This document shows, piece by piece, positions 46,993 through 55,980 of a DNA stretch of 64,000 bases. The notes under the pieces are model-generated. The model did not search any database. It saw only the letters and a list, made by a program, of their open reading frames with translations, and was not told the DNA's origin. The position numbers and the translations under genes were made by a program. Where the stretch lies: positions 558,001-622,000 of the forward strand of contig NZ_CP015880.1 of assembly GCF_000697965.2 (NCBI RefSeq). Direction: 5' to 3'. Numbering within the stretch: position 1 is the stretch's first letter; every line of letters begins with the position of its first letter. Source of the DNA: Ensifer adhaerens (lineage in GTDB: Bacteria; Pseudomonadota; Alphaproteobacteria; Rhizobiales; Rhizobiaceae).

Positions 46993-47207
46993 CGTTGTCC
47001 TTCGTCCCACCTCAAGGATTGCGGCGACCTTGGGAAACGTCGTCGCGACACGCTCGTCTTATTGCGTCAGTCCTTGACAAAGTCTGCATCTATTCTTGTC
47101 ACCGACCCAATTTCCGGTCGCAAAACTAGCTTCGGAAAATTCGGAAGGGACGAACTGACCCAATCGATTTTTCAGTTTGTCGCTGCTATAGACGATGCCC
47201 GAAGGCC

Positions 47208-47825
47208 ATGAAAGGTCTTCCGGCCGAGATTTCGGTCAAGGAGTTTCAACCGGTCCAGCAGAGGTTGTTCAACGTGTTTGGCAAAGTTTCCCGGCCTGTT
47301 CTCGCAATATCTTTTCTCGCAGTCCTAGCCGGCTGCAATAAGACGCAATCCGGTGGGGCGATCGACGCAGGCGGCAGTGCCGCTGCTCCGACGCCGGCCG
47401 TCGTTCAGGCCGCATGCCCGCAGGTCGTCATTCGTGACGGCACAAATGTGCATGCCAGCTACGCAAAGGGGGCCAAGAACGACCCGACGAAGCTCGTCTA
47501 TCAGGCCTCCCTGGCAGACACCACGCGGCAATGCGTGCAGAGCGAGAGCGCGTTGACGATAACCGTCGTGGTCCAGGGCCGCGTCGTCAGCGGTCCTGCC
47601 GGTGGTCCCGGCAAGGTCACCATGCCGATCCGCGTGGCTGCAACCGACGAAGACAAGACGCTCTATTCGGAACTGACGCAGCATGCGGTGGAAATCCCCG
47701 CAACCGGTTCGGCCCAGTTCGTCTTCACCAAGGCCGACGTGACGCTGCCGGCCGGCGCCGGATCCAATGTCACCGTCTATGTGGGCTTCGACGAAGGCCC
47801 GCCGGCCAAGGGCAAGAAGAAGTAA
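47208..47825 (+). CDS. Uncharacterised lipoprotein
   Basis: 205 residues from ATG 47208, or 183 from GTG 47274, which has a better ribosome site (AGAGG) and gives an ideal 20-residue signal peptide. The lipobox LAGC marks lipidation. The mature part has a low-complexity Gly/Ala linker, then a beta-rich domain with QVVIRDGTNVHASY and the repeated-strand pattern ALTITVVVQGRVVSG to NVTVYVGFDEGPP, ending in KGKKK. I do not recognise a named family. It may be an envelope protein. It is divergent from thrC and ends at a bidirectional terminator. Confidence 0.8.
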   Translation: MKGLPAEISVKEFQPVQQRLFNVFGKVSRPVLAISFLAVLAGCNKTQSGGAIDAGGSAAAPTPAVVQAACPQVVIRDGTNVHASYAKGAKNDPTKLVYQASLADTTRQCVQSESALTITVVVQGRVVSGPAGGPGKVTMPIRVAATDEDKTLYSELTQHAVEIPATGSAQFVFTKADVTLPAGAGSNVTVYVGFDEGPPAKGKKK

Positions 47826-47846
47826 GCAGCGGCCTATGCCGCAAAA

Positions 47847-47874
47847 AAAACGCCGGGGCTTGCCCCGGCGTTTT
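47847..47874. terminator. Bidirectional terminator
   Basis: AAAACGCCGGGGC (47847-47859) pairs perfectly with GCCCCGGCGTTTT (47862-47874), with A/T runs on both sides. It serves the lipoprotein gene and the convergent binding-protein gene. Confidence 0.9.
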
Positions 47875-47893
47875 CATTTCCGTCGTGTGCGGC

Positions 47894-49000
47894 TTATTCA
47901 GCCGGAACGCTCTTGCCGCCTTCCCACTTGTAGAGCGAGAAAGCCTGCGAGGTCAGGTCGCCGGCTTCGCTGTAGGTCAGCTTGCCGAGAACCGTGTCGA
48001 TGGCTTCGCCAGACTTGATCGCAGTTGCAACCGCGGTCGCGTCTTCGGCGGAGCCTGCCTTCTCGATGCCGGCCTTCAGCACCTGGACGGCAGCATAGGC
48101 GTTGAGCGTGAAGGCTTCGGCCGGGATGTTCTTCGCCTTCAGCGCTTCGACAGCCGGAGCCGAGGCGGGGTTGCTGGTCGCGTCGCTGGCATTGGTGTAG
48201 ACCGTGCCGGTCGCAGCTTCGCCGCCGATTGCCCAGAACTCGGTGTTGGACAGGCCGTCGCCGCCGAAGATCTGCGCCTTCACGCCCTGGTCGTGCATCT
48301 GGCGTGCCAGCAGGCCACCTTCCGGATGGTAGCCGCCGAAGTAGACGACATCGACGTTTTCCGACTTCAGGCGGGTAACGATCGCGCTGAAGTCCTTGTC
48401 GCCCGGGTTCAGGCCTTCATAAACGACTTCGGTGATGCCGCCGGCATTGATCGCCTTCTTGAAGCCGTCAGCAAGGCCCTTGCCGTAAGGCGCCTTGTCG
48501 TGGAGGACGGCGATCTTCTTGTCCTTGAGGTTCTTGACCACATAGGCAGCGGCGACTTCGGCCTGCTGGTCATCGCGGCCGCAGGTGCGCAGCACGTTCC
48601 AGAGACCGCGGGTGGTGAGGTCAGGCGTGGTTGCCGTCGGCGTCACCATCAGGATGCCGTTTTCGGCAAGGATGTCCGAAGCCGCCATCGAGGTGCCCGA
48701 CAGAACCGGGCCGACGACGTAGCGGATGCCTTCACCAGCAGCCTGGTTGGCAACCGAAACGGCCTGCTTCGGATCGCCGGCGTCGTCGAGCATCTTCAGC
48801 ACGATCTTCTCGCCATTGATGCCGCCAGCCTTGTTGATCTCGTCTGCAGCCGTTTCCGCGCCGTTCTTCACCTGCTCGCCATAGGCCGCGACCGGGCCGG
48901 TGAGCGGCGTGATCACGCCAATGGTGATGTCGGCGAAGGCGAGCGGGCCAAAGGCGACGCTGGCCGCCAGGGTCAGGCCGGTCAACATTGAAAGACGCAT
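47894..49000 (-). CDS. Branched-chain amino acid ABC transporter substrate-binding protein (LivJ-like)
   Basis: 368 residues from ATG 49000, preceded by TAGGAGG. Signal peptide [18 protein letters not shown] to FADI. The mature protein begins [21 protein letters not shown], the typical LIV-binding start, and retains the two-lobe pattern with [13 protein letters not shown] and [15 protein letters not shown]. It would deliver Leu, Ile or Val to a permease; no permease genes are adjacent. A small hairpin CCCC-GAT-GGGG with a T-run precedes the ribosome site. Confidence 0.92.
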   Translation of the reverse strand: MRLSMLTGLTLAASVAFGPLAFADITIGVITPLTGPVAAYGEQVKNGAETAADEINKAGGINGEKIVLKMLDDAGDPKQAVSVANQAAGEGIRYVVGPVLSGTSMAASDILAENGILMVTPTATTPDLTTRGLWNVLRTCGRDDQQAEVAAAYVVKNLKDKKIAVLHDKAPYGKGLADGFKKAINAGGITEVVYEGLNPGDKDFSAIVTRLKSENVDVVYFGGYHPEGGLLARQMHDQGVKAQIFGGDGLSNTEFWAIGGEAATGTVYTNASDATSNPASAPAVEALKAKNIPAEAFTLNAYAAVQVLKAGIEKAGSAEDATAVATAIKSGEAIDTVLGKLTYSEAGDLTSQAFSLYKWEGGKSVPAE

Positions 49001-49170
49001 TGTGTTTCCTCCTAAAAATACCCCGATGGGGCTTGCTTGGTACGGCCCTCGTGCGCGGCTCCTCGAAAACCGGGAAGATTTTCTAGGGGACGTGACGCCA
49101 CTGCAATGTGTCATCATGTCCCTCGGCGTCTAATTGGACGTCTGCCGTGTTGGCCGAAGGCTTCTTTCCC

Positions 49171-49192
49171 GCTCCGGCCGAAAAGCCGGAGC
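49171..49192. terminator. Hairpin downstream of the HAD hydrolase gene
   Basis: GCTCCGGC (49171-49178) pairs with GCCGGAGC (49185-49192) over CGAAAA. It lies 38 bp beyond the minus-strand stop. No T-tract follows, so termination would be weak or Rho-assisted. Confidence 0.45.
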
Positions 49193-49229
49193 GAAAGGGG
49201 CATGGCGGTGTGCGACCGCCTGCGGCCAA

Positions 49230-49925
49230 TCAGGCCGTCATCGACTCCGACCATGCGGAAAGGGCCGCGATCACGCCCGGCAACGCCGTCATGCGCGAAA
49301 TCACCGTTTCCGCACCCGCTTCGGTCAGCTGGTCGGCATGCGAGGGATGGGTGTGCGAACCGCCGGTGAAGCCGACGACGCGCATGCCTGCGGCACGTGC
49401 ACCGTGAATGCCGTGCACGGAGTCCTCGATCACCAGCACCCGCGACGGGTCGACGCCCATCTGCTTGGCGCCGTGCAGGAAGATATCCGGCTTCGGCTTG
49501 ACGCGGTCGGCGCCGAGGTCGCGCGCGGAATAGATGTGTCGGCCGAAATGGTCCTTGATGCCGACCTTGCCGAGCATCATGGCAAGCCGCGCCGAGGTCG
49601 AGTTGGAGCAGATGCAGTGCGGCAGCGTCAGTTGCGCCAGCATCGGCTTGACGCCGTCGATGATGTTGAGGTCGCGGGCAAGGCGCTCGTCGAGGATGAC
49701 GTCGACCTTGCTGATGAGCTGGGCCGAAAGCGGGATGCTTGCTTCCTTCTCGATTTGCAGCAGCGTGTTGTGCCAGGTCATGCCGGCAAAACGCTCCGCC
49801 ATTTCCTCGACGCTGATCGGGTAACCCGCTTCTGTCAACAGTGCTGCTTCGACTTCCGACGCGATGATTTCGGAATCGACGAGAACGCCGTCGCAATCAA
49901 AAATGATGAGATCGATACCGGTCAT
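49230..49925 (-). CDS. HAD-superfamily hydrolase (beta-phosphoglucomutase-like)
   Basis: 231 residues. Motif I DCDGVLVDSE has the two nucleophile/acid aspartates, motif II is near CICSNSTSARL, motif III lysine in KPKPDIFLHGAK, and motif IV VLVIEDSVHGIHGA. The cap domain between residues 20 and 90 is the subclass I helical type. It is a phosphatase or phosphoglucomutase; substrate unknown. It is transcribed alone, divergent from the GntR gene. Confidence 0.87.
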   Translation of the reverse strand: MTGIDLIIFDCDGVLVDSEIIASEVEAALLTEAGYPISVEEMAERFAGMTWHNTLLQIEKEASIPLSAQLISKVDVILDERLARDLNIIDGVKPMLAQLTLPHCICSNSTSARLAMMLGKVGIKDHFGRHIYSARDLGADRVKPKPDIFLHGAKQMGVDPSRVLVIEDSVHGIHGARAAGMRVVGFTGGSHTHPSHADQLTEAGAETVISRMTALPGVIAALSAWSESMTA

Positions 49926-50105
49926 ATGGAACAGTTCCCTGGGAGGAGAGGCGCCGCAGGCGGGGGGAGGAATGTTCGCGCGGCGCGGGGCTTTCGTACG
50001 GCAGAGCTTTTATACGATGGTAGGCCAAAGCTCAACCATTGGAAATTATCGAAACCGCCCGTGCGCTTGCTCGACAGCATTGTTTCGCGGCTCTATCAGT
50101 AGGCG

Positions 50106-50774
50106 ATGGAAAAGCAGCAGGACGACACGCTCGCAAGTCGCATCAGCAAGGCCCTGGCCGAGCGGATCATCTCCGGCATGCTCATGCCCGGGGAGCGCTT
50201 GCGGCAGGATCATATCGCCGAGGAGTTCGGTGCGAGCCACGTTCCCGTTCGCGAAGCCTTTCGACGGCTGGAGGCCCAGGGCCTTGCCGTCAGCGAACCG
50301 CGCCGCGGCGTTCGCGTTGCCTCCTTCGACCTGAAGGAGGTGAGGGAGGTCGCCGAAATGCGCGCTGTTCTTGAGGTTCTGGCGCTTCGCCATGCCATCC
50401 CGCATCTAACGCCGGCGATCCTCGATCGGGCCGAGATGGCCACGGCCGCCGCCGATACTTCGCGCGACGTGCGCTCCTGGGAGGCGGCAAACCGCGCCTT
50501 CCATCGGCTGATCCTCGAACCCTGCGGCATGCCGCGGCTGCTGGCGGCGATCGATGATCTGCATGCAGCGAGCGCCCGCTTCCTGTTTTCCGCCTGGCGC
50601 ACGAGCTGGGAGGCGCGCACCGATCACGATCACCGCGCGATCCTCGCCGCCTTGCGCGAAGGCCGAGGCGACGAGGCGGCAAAGATCCTCGAACGCCATG
50701 TGGGCTGGATCGGCAAGACGCCGGTCAGGACCGCCGCGGGCGAAACCCGCGAGGCCTTTTCCATCGTCGGCTAG
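50106..50774 (+). CDS. GntR family regulator, FadR/FCD subfamily
   Basis: 222 residues. The winged helix-turn-helix (LAERIISGMLMPGERLRQDHIAEEFG, VPVREAFRRLEAQGL) fills residues 10-75. The C-terminal all-helical FCD domain (residues 90-215) has the metal-binding pattern AANRAFHRLIL and DHDHRAILAALREGRGDEA. It binds an organic acid or similar effector. No dedicated target gene is adjacent apart from the divergent HAD gene. BioR of rhizobia belongs to this subfamily, but nothing here ties it to biotin. Confidence 0.9.
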   Translation: MEKQQDDTLASRISKALAERIISGMLMPGERLRQDHIAEEFGASHVPVREAFRRLEAQGLAVSEPRRGVRVASFDLKEVREVAEMRAVLEVLALRHAIPHLTPAILDRAEMATAAADTSRDVRSWEAANRAFHRLILEPCGMPRLLAAIDDLHAASARFLFSAWRTSWEARTDHDHRAILAALREGRGDEAAKILERHVGWIGKTPVRTAAGETREAFSIVG

Positions 50775-50794
50775 AGTGGTTTTGCTGGCAGCCG

Positions 50795-51475
50795 CTACTG
50801 CGGAAACAGCTCGGAGAAAGCCTTCTCGCCATTGGCGGTGAAGCGGATGGCGCGGCTGTTCGCCTCGCGCTTGGCCCAGCCCTTGTCGATGAATAGCGTC
50901 AGCAACGCTTCGCCAAGCGAACCGGCCAGATGCGAGCGGCGCTCGCTCCAGTCGAGGCAAGTGCGGCAGATCGGGCGGCGGGATTTCTTGAGTGCTGAAT
51001 AGTCGATGCCGAGCGCCTCGATCCGGTTCTGCCCGTCGGGCGTCAGCGCCAGGTCGTCGCCGGTGACTTCGATCTGCTTTTCGGCAATCAGGCTGTCATA
51101 CATGCGCACGCCATAGTCGCCGGCCAGATGATTGTAGCAGACGCGCGCTTTTCTCAGCGCCGGATCCTTCGGCCCGCGGCGGTGCCGGTTCATGCCGCGG
51201 CTGGCGGCAAAGCCCATCAGGTTCTCGAGCATCAGCCCGACTTCGTCTTCTGCCAGCTGAAAATAACGGTGACGGCCTTGCTTGCGCTGGCTGAGCAGAC
51301 CGCCGGCCTCGAGCTTGGACAGGTGGGAACTGGCGGTCTGCAGCGTGATGCCGGCATGTGTCGCAAGTTCGGTTGCGGTCAGCGCACGTCCGCCCATCAG
51401 CGCCGTCAACATGTTGGCGCGGGCGGGATCGCCGATCAGCGATCCGATGAGAGCGATATCTGGACCTTCCTTCAT
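50795..51475 (-). CDS. ArsR-type helix-turn-helix repressor with C-terminal extension
   Basis: 226 residues, about twice the usual ArsR length. The N-terminal HTH covers residues 10-90 (IGDPARANMLTALMGGRALTATELA, ITLQTASSHLSKLEAGGLL, KQGRHRYFQLA). The extension ends in a conserved-looking CRTCLDWSERRSHLAGSLG and a second winged-helix-like region. The Cys pair could be a redox or metal sensor. It faces the NIPSNAP and monooxygenase genes, and a palindrome overlaps its upstream edge, which suggests autorepression and control of that operon. Confidence 0.85.
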   Translation of the reverse strand: MKEGPDIALIGSLIGDPARANMLTALMGGRALTATELATHAGITLQTASSHLSKLEAGGLLSQRKQGRHRYFQLAEDEVGLMLENLMGFAASRGMNRHRRGPKDPALRKARVCYNHLAGDYGVRMYDSLIAEKQIEVTGDDLALTPDGQNRIEALGIDYSALKKSRRPICRTCLDWSERRSHLAGSLGEALLTLFIDKGWAKREANSRAIRFTANGEKAFSELFPQ

Positions 51476-51476
51476 A

Positions 51477-51494
51477 CTTCGATCGTAGTCGAAG
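51477..51494. promoter_or_regulatory. Palindrome at the ArsR gene start, operator candidate
   Basis: CTTCGA (51477-51482) and TCGAAG (51489-51494) flank TCGTAG, immediately upstream of the regulator ATG at 51475 and about 75 bp before the NIPSNAP gene. A further TCGAA follows at 51510-51514. The size fits an ArsR-dimer site. Confidence 0.45.
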
Positions 51495-51568
51495 CATCCG
51501 CGTCGAACAAGGAGGCATAGTCACTCCATCGAAGGCTTGGCGCCTTGCCCGACCACAAGGAGACGACG

Positions 51569-51889
51569 ATGATCACCTGCTTCATCCGCTATGAAATCGA
51601 TCCCTTCAAAAAGGAGGAGTTCGCCACCTATTCGCGCAACTGGGGCGAGGCGATCCCGCGCTGCGGCGCCGATCTTATCGGCTACTTCGGCCCGCATGAG
51701 GGGTCGGCGACAACGGCTTACGGCGCCTACAACATCGAGAGCCTCGCGGCCTACGAGGCCTATCGCGCCCGGCTTGCCGCCGATCCGCTCGGCCGGGAAA
51801 ATTATGCCTTCTCCCGCCGCGAGCGGTTTATCCTGAAGGAGGATCGTATTTTCCTGAAGAACGTCTCGACGCCCATCGGAGCAAAGTGA
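51569..51889 (+). CDS. NIPSNAP family protein
   Basis: 106 residues from ATG 51569, preceded by AAGGAG. The ferredoxin-like NIPSNAP fold is shown by MITCFIRYEIDPFKKEEF, then LIGYFGPHEGSATTAYGAYN and AYEAYRARLAADPLG. Such proteins are small dimeric alpha-beta barrels related to monooxygenases with unknown substrates. It precedes the monooxygenase-like gene by 3 bp, forming a two-gene operon opposite the ArsR-type regulator. Confidence 0.9.
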   Translation: MITCFIRYEIDPFKKEEFATYSRNWGEAIPRCGADLIGYFGPHEGSATTAYGAYNIESLAAYEAYRARLAADPLGRENYAFSRRERFILKEDRIFLKNVSTPIGAK

Positions 51890-51892
51890 AAC

Positions 51893-52243
51893 ATGATTGC
51901 CGTCATCTTCGAAGTCCTGCCGGCCGAGGGCCGGCGTGACGCCTATCTCGGCATTGCCGCCGACCTGCGCCCGCTGCTCGACGACATCGATGGCTTCATC
52001 TCGATCGAGCGGTTCCAGAGTCTGGCCAATCCCGACAAGGTGTTGTCCCTGTCTTTCTGGCGCGACGAGGAGGCGGTGAAGGCCTGGCGGAACGGCGCCG
52101 AACATCGTGCCGCCCAGGATGCGGGGCGTCACGGCGTCTTTGCCGATTACCGCCTGCGCATCGCCTCCGTGATCCGCGACTACGGGCTGAACGAGCGCCA
52201 TGAGGCCCCCTCAGACAGCCGCGCCTTTCACGATGCCCGGTGA
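51893..52243 (+). CDS. Antibiotic biosynthesis monooxygenase (ABM) domain protein
   Basis: 116 residues. The ABM fold is indicated by MIAVIFEVLPAEGRRDAYL, GFISIERFQSLANPDKVLSL and FWRDEEAVKAWRNGAEHRAAQ. Members oxidise quinol-type substrates or degrade haem without cofactors. The start lies 3 bp after the NIPSNAP stop. A GC-rich hairpin follows, so the two genes probably form a complete operon. Confidence 0.9.
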   Translation: MIAVIFEVLPAEGRRDAYLGIAADLRPLLDDIDGFISIERFQSLANPDKVLSLSFWRDEEAVKAWRNGAEHRAAQDAGRHGVFADYRLRIASVIRDYGLNERHEAPSDSRAFHDAR

Positions 52244-52271
52244 AACGGCGTCCGCGACGCTTGAACGGGGC

Positions 52272-52305
52272 GGCGGGAGGCGGGTGAACGCCCGTTCCCG
52301 CCTTT
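52272..52305 (+). terminator. Hairpin terminator after the ABM gene
   Basis: GGCGGGA (52272-52278) pairs with TCCCGCC (52296-52302), with an inner CGGG/CCCG stem, followed by TTTCCTG. Confidence 0.55.
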
Positions 52306-52375
52306 CCTGTCCACTCCAGAAGACCTCTCTAACATAGCGCGACTACGCACTTTTTCGAAACGGCCTTCAGGCTTT

Positions 52376-52397
52376 GGTAACCATCTTCGGTAACCAT
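52376..52397 (+). promoter_or_regulatory. Tandem GGTAACCAT repeats upstream of ccrM, CtrA-like half-sites
   Basis: GGTAACCAT occurs at 52376-52384 and again at 52389-52397, a 13-bp period. Each contains GTAACCAT, one mismatch from the CtrA half-site TTAACCAT. They lie 45-66 bp before the ccrM ATG. ccrM is CtrA-activated in Caulobacter, so the context fits, although the spacing differs from the classical TTAA-N7-TTAA site. Confidence 0.45.
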
Positions 52398-52408
52398 ACG
52401 CTCCATGA

Positions 52409-53572
<1,164 letters not shown>

Positions 53573-53647
53573 TCAACCAGTTCCGCCGGATCCTTCGAAA
53601 AGCGCTCTAACCGGTTTTTGTACCTTCAGTCCCGGAAAGAGAGCTTT

Positions 53648-53686
53648 AAATGCCCGGAATCCTCAATGTGAGGATTCCGGGCATTT
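53648..53686. terminator. Perfect 18-bp inverted repeat after ccrM
   Basis: Arms 53648-53665 and 53669-53686 are exact reverse complements over 18 bp, with core ATGCCCGGAATCCTCA, around the 3-base loop ATG. A/T ends on both arms (AAAT...ATTT) make it usable as a terminator in either direction. Its length and perfection are notable. Confidence 0.75.
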
Positions 53687-53813
53687 GTATGTTTGGGCCA
53701 TCCGATGGAGCGTTTGAAGCGAGCTCTAGGGCCCTGAGGTCGATTGCCAATCTTCGCATCCGCTCATAGGGTTCGGACAGAGCAACCTTCATCCGAACAA
53801 GAGTGTTATCCGC

Positions 53814-54215
53814 ATGGCCGTGCCCGATCGTCTCCAGCGCGCGAAGCAATGGGCGCGGCAAATCAAACGCGACGTCGTTGCGCTCTGGTTCGCCGCGCGA
53901 GATCGTCGAACGCCGTTTTCGGCGAAATTCGTTGCCGGCACTGTGGCGGCCTACGCACTTTCGCCGGTCGACCTGATCCCCGATTTCATTCCGATACTCG
54001 GCTACCTCGATGATCTTATTCTCGTTCCGCTCGGCATCCTCTTGGCCGTACGTCTGGTGCCGCCAGCGCTGATGGAAGAATTCCGAGAGCGGGCGGCGGC
54101 ATTGGAAGGACGCCCGTCCAGCCGCAGCGGCCTCCTCGCGATCCTGAGTGTCTGGTTCGTGGCCGCAGTCATTGCGGCCTGGCTGGCATGGGGCTTCACC
54201 GCGGCCAGGCCCTGA
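53814..54215 (+). CDS. YkvA-like DUF1232 membrane protein
   Basis: 133 residues. The DUF1232 signature ALSPVDLIPDFIPILGYLDD starts near residue 48, with flanking hydrophobic stretches, and a C-terminal membrane helix (LLAILSVWFVAAVIAAWLAW). Function is unknown; members are found in many bacteria. It is monocistronic, behind the ccrM hairpin. Confidence 0.88.
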   Translation: MAVPDRLQRAKQWARQIKRDVVALWFAARDRRTPFSAKFVAGTVAAYALSPVDLIPDFIPILGYLDDLILVPLGILLAVRLVPPALMEEFRERAAALEGRPSSRSGLLAILSVWFVAAVIAAWLAWGFTAARP

Positions 54216-54272
54216 CAATGGGCGGCGGCGACCCGTGCCGCCGCCGCGCGTTGAATGGAGGATACGCCGCCT

Positions 54273-55205
54273 TTAGAGAGCCGGCGTTCCCTGTGGGCGC
54301 AAGTGGTAGAGGGTTCGGGCGCCCTTATCCTCGAAGCCGCAACTGGCGAGCACAGGCTCGAAGCGTGCTCTTTCGTCTTCCTGTAACTCGACGGTGGCGA
54401 CCCTGATATCGGGATAGGCCGCGGGTATGCGCTGAAGCAGGGCGGCAACCAGGGCAATCAGCCCGCAAGACGGGGCATGGTGTTCGGTGATGTGGATCAT
54501 CATTTCATCGCTCCAGACAAAGGCGTAGGCCTCGGCGACCACGAGGTCGTGATGTTCCAGCCACTGCATCAGCAGCCCGCCCTCATCCCAGTCAGCGATA
54601 CGTTGGGCGACGGAGTCCGCGTCCCAGGTCGTGGAGCAGGTTTCTCCACTGCAGTCCGATATCCCCGCGCGTGTGAGGAAGTCCACGAACTTTGCGAGGA
54701 GATTTTCTGGGAGAGTCGCCTGGACGGCGTAAACGACGGCACCGTCCTTGGGTTTTGCGATTGCGGCCGGCCAGCGCTTGGGTGACGCCTGCCAGGTCCT
54801 GAACAGATCCCGAAGCGCGGTCGCGCCGGTCATTTCGACGACCTGCTGGTTGAGGGCGGTTTTTCGGGAGTGCCAGATGATGCCTTCTGAACCGGCCTCT
54901 ACGGCTGCAAGCCGAAAGAGCCGCGCGAGAATTTCGGCGTCGTGCAGGTCGTGCGACGGCATGGCGTGCCAGCCTCGATCGGCCGCTCTCTTGTTGTCGC
55001 CTTCAGTCGGCGGCCGAAGGCTGAGCCAGCCCGCCAGTTTGGCATCGCGTCTGGCGACGACGAAACGGGTATCTGAAAACCGTTCTCCAAACTCTTCCGG
55101 AGGCACCTCGTCGCGAAAGCTGGCCTCGGTCGTCGCGTAGAGCTCGTCGATGAAGGCGTCCTTGGCGGCGCCGTCTCGAATTACTGAAAATTCTAAACTA
55201 TTCAT
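54273..55205 (-). CDS. Uncharacterised protein with GNAT-like features
   Basis: 310 residues, soluble. The N-terminal part has LAGWLSLRPPTEGDNKRAADRGWHAM, and the C-terminal part has GLIALVAALLQRIPAAYPDIRV and FEPVLASCGFEDKGARTLYHLRP, the last resembling the end of a GNAT acetyltransferase. A double-GNAT arrangement is possible but I cannot confirm acetyl-CoA-binding motifs. The frame, length and codon use support a real gene. It is convergent with the DUF1232 gene. Confidence 0.65.
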   Translation of the reverse strand: MNSLEFSVIRDGAAKDAFIDELYATTEASFRDEVPPEEFGERFSDTRFVVARRDAKLAGWLSLRPPTEGDNKRAADRGWHAMPSHDLHDAEILARLFRLAAVEAGSEGIIWHSRKTALNQQVVEMTGATALRDLFRTWQASPKRWPAAIAKPKDGAVVYAVQATLPENLLAKFVDFLTRAGISDCSGETCSTTWDADSVAQRIADWDEGGLLMQWLEHHDLVVAEAYAFVWSDEMMIHITEHHAPSCGLIALVAALLQRIPAAYPDIRVATVELQEDERARFEPVLASCGFEDKGARTLYHLRPQGTPAL

Positions 55206-55303
55206 ATATTGCCTCTGCGATTACGCAATCGCAGGTAGTAAATATGATTCGTGGCGGAATCGTGCCGCCACGAGCAGGAGCCATCGTCGATCGGCAGTTC
55301 AGC

Positions 55304-55921
55304 CTACGGATGAATGCCGTAGCCGGCGAGATCGGCCTTCAGCTTTTCCGGATCGACGAAATGCACCGCATGCCAGCCGGCAAGCCGCGCAGCTTCGACG
55401 TTGGGAATGCTGTCGTCGATGAAGAGGGTGGCCGATGGGTCGAGATCGAAGGTCCGCGTGTGCGTCTCATAGATGGCGATATCGGGCTTGATCAGCTTGA
55501 CGTCGCCCGAAACGGTGACGCCGCGTGGCAGCGTCAGGAAGGGATAAAGGACCTGCGCCTCGCGGAACGTGTCGGAGGCGAAGTTGGTCAGCATCGTCAC
55601 GTCGCGCCCTTCGGCGATCAGTCGCTCCAGGAGCGACACCGTCTCCACATAGGCGTGCGGCACCATCTCCTGCCAATATTTGCGGAAGGCGCGGATCTGT
55701 TCTTCACGCTCGGGAAAGTCCTTGATCAGCAGCGCTTCCGCCTCTTCCCAGGAACGGCCGCGGTCCTGCTCGATATTCCAGTCGTGGGTGCAGACATTGG
55801 CAAAGAACCACTCGCGCTCGGCCTCGTCGGGGATGATGCGGCTGTAGGGCAGGTTGGGGTCGTAGTGGATAAGCACCTTGCCGATGTCGAAGACGATGTG
55901 GCGGATATCGATGCTGCTCAT
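55304..55921 (-). CDS. HAD family hydrolase (haloacid dehalogenase-like)
   Basis: 205 residues from ATG 55921 (MSSIDIRHIVFDIGKVLIHYDP). Motif I is VFDIGKVLIHYD, where the usual DxD nucleophile pair reads D-I-G, an atypical catalytic loop also seen in the YihX-like branch. TMLTNFASDTFREA is motif II, KLIKPDIAIYETH motif III and LFIDDSIPNVEAARLAG motif IV. Probably a sugar-phosphate phosphatase. It lies 59 bp beyond mutY on the same strand. Confidence 0.85.
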   Translation of the reverse strand: MSSIDIRHIVFDIGKVLIHYDPNLPYSRIIPDEAEREWFFANVCTHDWNIEQDRGRSWEEAEALLIKDFPEREEQIRAFRKYWQEMVPHAYVETVSLLERLIAEGRDVTMLTNFASDTFREAQVLYPFLTLPRGVTVSGDVKLIKPDIAIYETHTRTFDLDPSATLFIDDSIPNVEAARLAGWHAVHFVDPEKLKADLAGYGIHP

Positions 55922-55980
55922 GAACGTATTCCCTGCTTGAACTTTCGGAGTTGGAGCGGGACGGGTGGCCCCGTACCGTG

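Noticed and set aside
49021..49031. Small CCCC-GAT-GGGG hairpin with a T-run before the amino-acid binding protein, as an attenuator
   Set aside because: A four-base-pair stem is too weak to call without a leader peptide or alternative stem.
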